64,000 nucleotides of DNA from Agarilytica sp045430345. GTDB lineage: Bacteria; Pseudomonadota; Gammaproteobacteria; Pseudomonadales; Cellvibrionaceae. Under the pieces are notes generated by a model that worked only from the letters and a program-made list of their open reading frames with translations, made no database searches and was not told where the DNA came from. Below are positions 63,959 to 64,000 of this stretch, piece after piece. Both the position numbers and the translations under genes were made by a program. Location of the stretch: positions 261,312 through 325,311 of the forward strand of contig JAILXT010000007.1 of assembly GCA_045430345.1 (NCBI GenBank), given 5' to 3'. Position 1 is the first letter of the stretch, and each line of letters opens with the position of its first letter.

Positions 63959-64000
63959 CTGAACCTCCCCCAGTTTAACGGATACATTAAATCAGCGACA
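63959..64000 (+). mobile_element. Possible terminal repeat of an IS3-type element running off the window
   Basis: The bases from 63960 read TGAACCTCCCCCAGTTTAA and on to CGGATACA. Many IS3-family ends read TGAACCGCCCCG-GGTTT followed by a GGAC stretch, so about two thirds of positions agree. Only one end is visible and no transposase is in the window. The call rests on this likeness alone. Confidence 0.3.

Noticed and set aside
1..64000. tRNA, rRNA, CRISPR array or prophage
   Set aside because: No cloverleaf-like tRNA sequence, rRNA segment, regularly spaced direct repeat or phage structural gene was recognised on either strand; a dedicated scan (tRNAscan-SE, CRISPR finder) was not possible.

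Overview
The window looks like chromosomal DNA from a marine, heterotrophic gammaproteobacterium of roughly mid GC content. Gene content and neighbourhoods (VF530 protein, RsmE, metK-ahcY-metF, urt-ure block, YgiQ, DUF1456/YehS, MscS, GGDEF/EAL proteins) recall the Cellvibrionales/Alteromonadales group (Saccharophagus/Teredinibacter-like). This placement is inference from recognised families; no rRNA or tRNA gene was found to anchor it.

Left part (1-17.6 kb), central metabolism. A minus-strand methyl-cycle operon runs sahR-like regulator, metK, ahcY, metF. It has a 24-bp inverted repeat in front of the regulator that looks like its own operator. Divergent from it are tkt and pgk, then glpD-glpK (glycerol), galE, a small glutaredoxin-like thiol protein, two unrelated FAD enzymes (COG2509 and HI0933/YhiN families) and a DUF1456 gene.

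Middle (18-33 kb). An isolated 1815-residue polyketide synthase occupies 18861-24308, behind a 640-bp AT-rich control region with a perfect TGTGA-N6-TCACA (CRP/Vfr-type) site. Its order is KS, AT-less linker, DH, KR, ACP, alpha/beta hydrolase (thioesterase-like) and a C-terminal domain that looks like a degenerate PilZ domain. It faces a YiiD-type hotdog thioesterase. After this comes a complete propionyl-CoA to succinyl-CoA cassette on the minus strand: carboxyltransferase, a 960-residue biotin carboxylase/biotin carrier fusion, epimerase and B12-dependent mutase. An MscS-type channel and an alpha/beta hydrolase follow.

Right-middle (35-51 kb). rpiA-serA (minus), ilvA, a class I DAHP synthase with an overlapping AlkA-type glycosylase, a secreted cadherin-like protein, xthA, a small beta-barrel protein and the YgiQ radical SAM protein. 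Two c-di-GMP enzymes come next, a REC-PAS-GGDEF-EAL protein and a GAF-like-GGDEF protein, then a Lys/Ala-rich coiled coil and a lipoprotein with a beta-propeller-like body.

Right end (52-64 kb), urea uptake and hydrolysis. urtABCDE (ABC importer) leads directly into ureD-A-B-C-E-F-G, followed by a 58-residue His-rich exported or membrane peptide and a small winged-helix protein. The import system supplies urea to the urease, giving ammonia as a nitrogen source. The last 40 bases resemble the end of an IS3-type element.

The most unusual non-coding signal is a family of five intergenic elements of about 100 bp (7.9, 8.1, 12.9, 38.8 and 59.4 kb). Four are long palindromes whose outer arms are unique to each locus but self-complementary. 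They enclose a conserved core with two small hairpins that keep ATCC/GTCC loops while their stems change in a compensatory way. One copy sits inside the urease operon between ureA and ureB.
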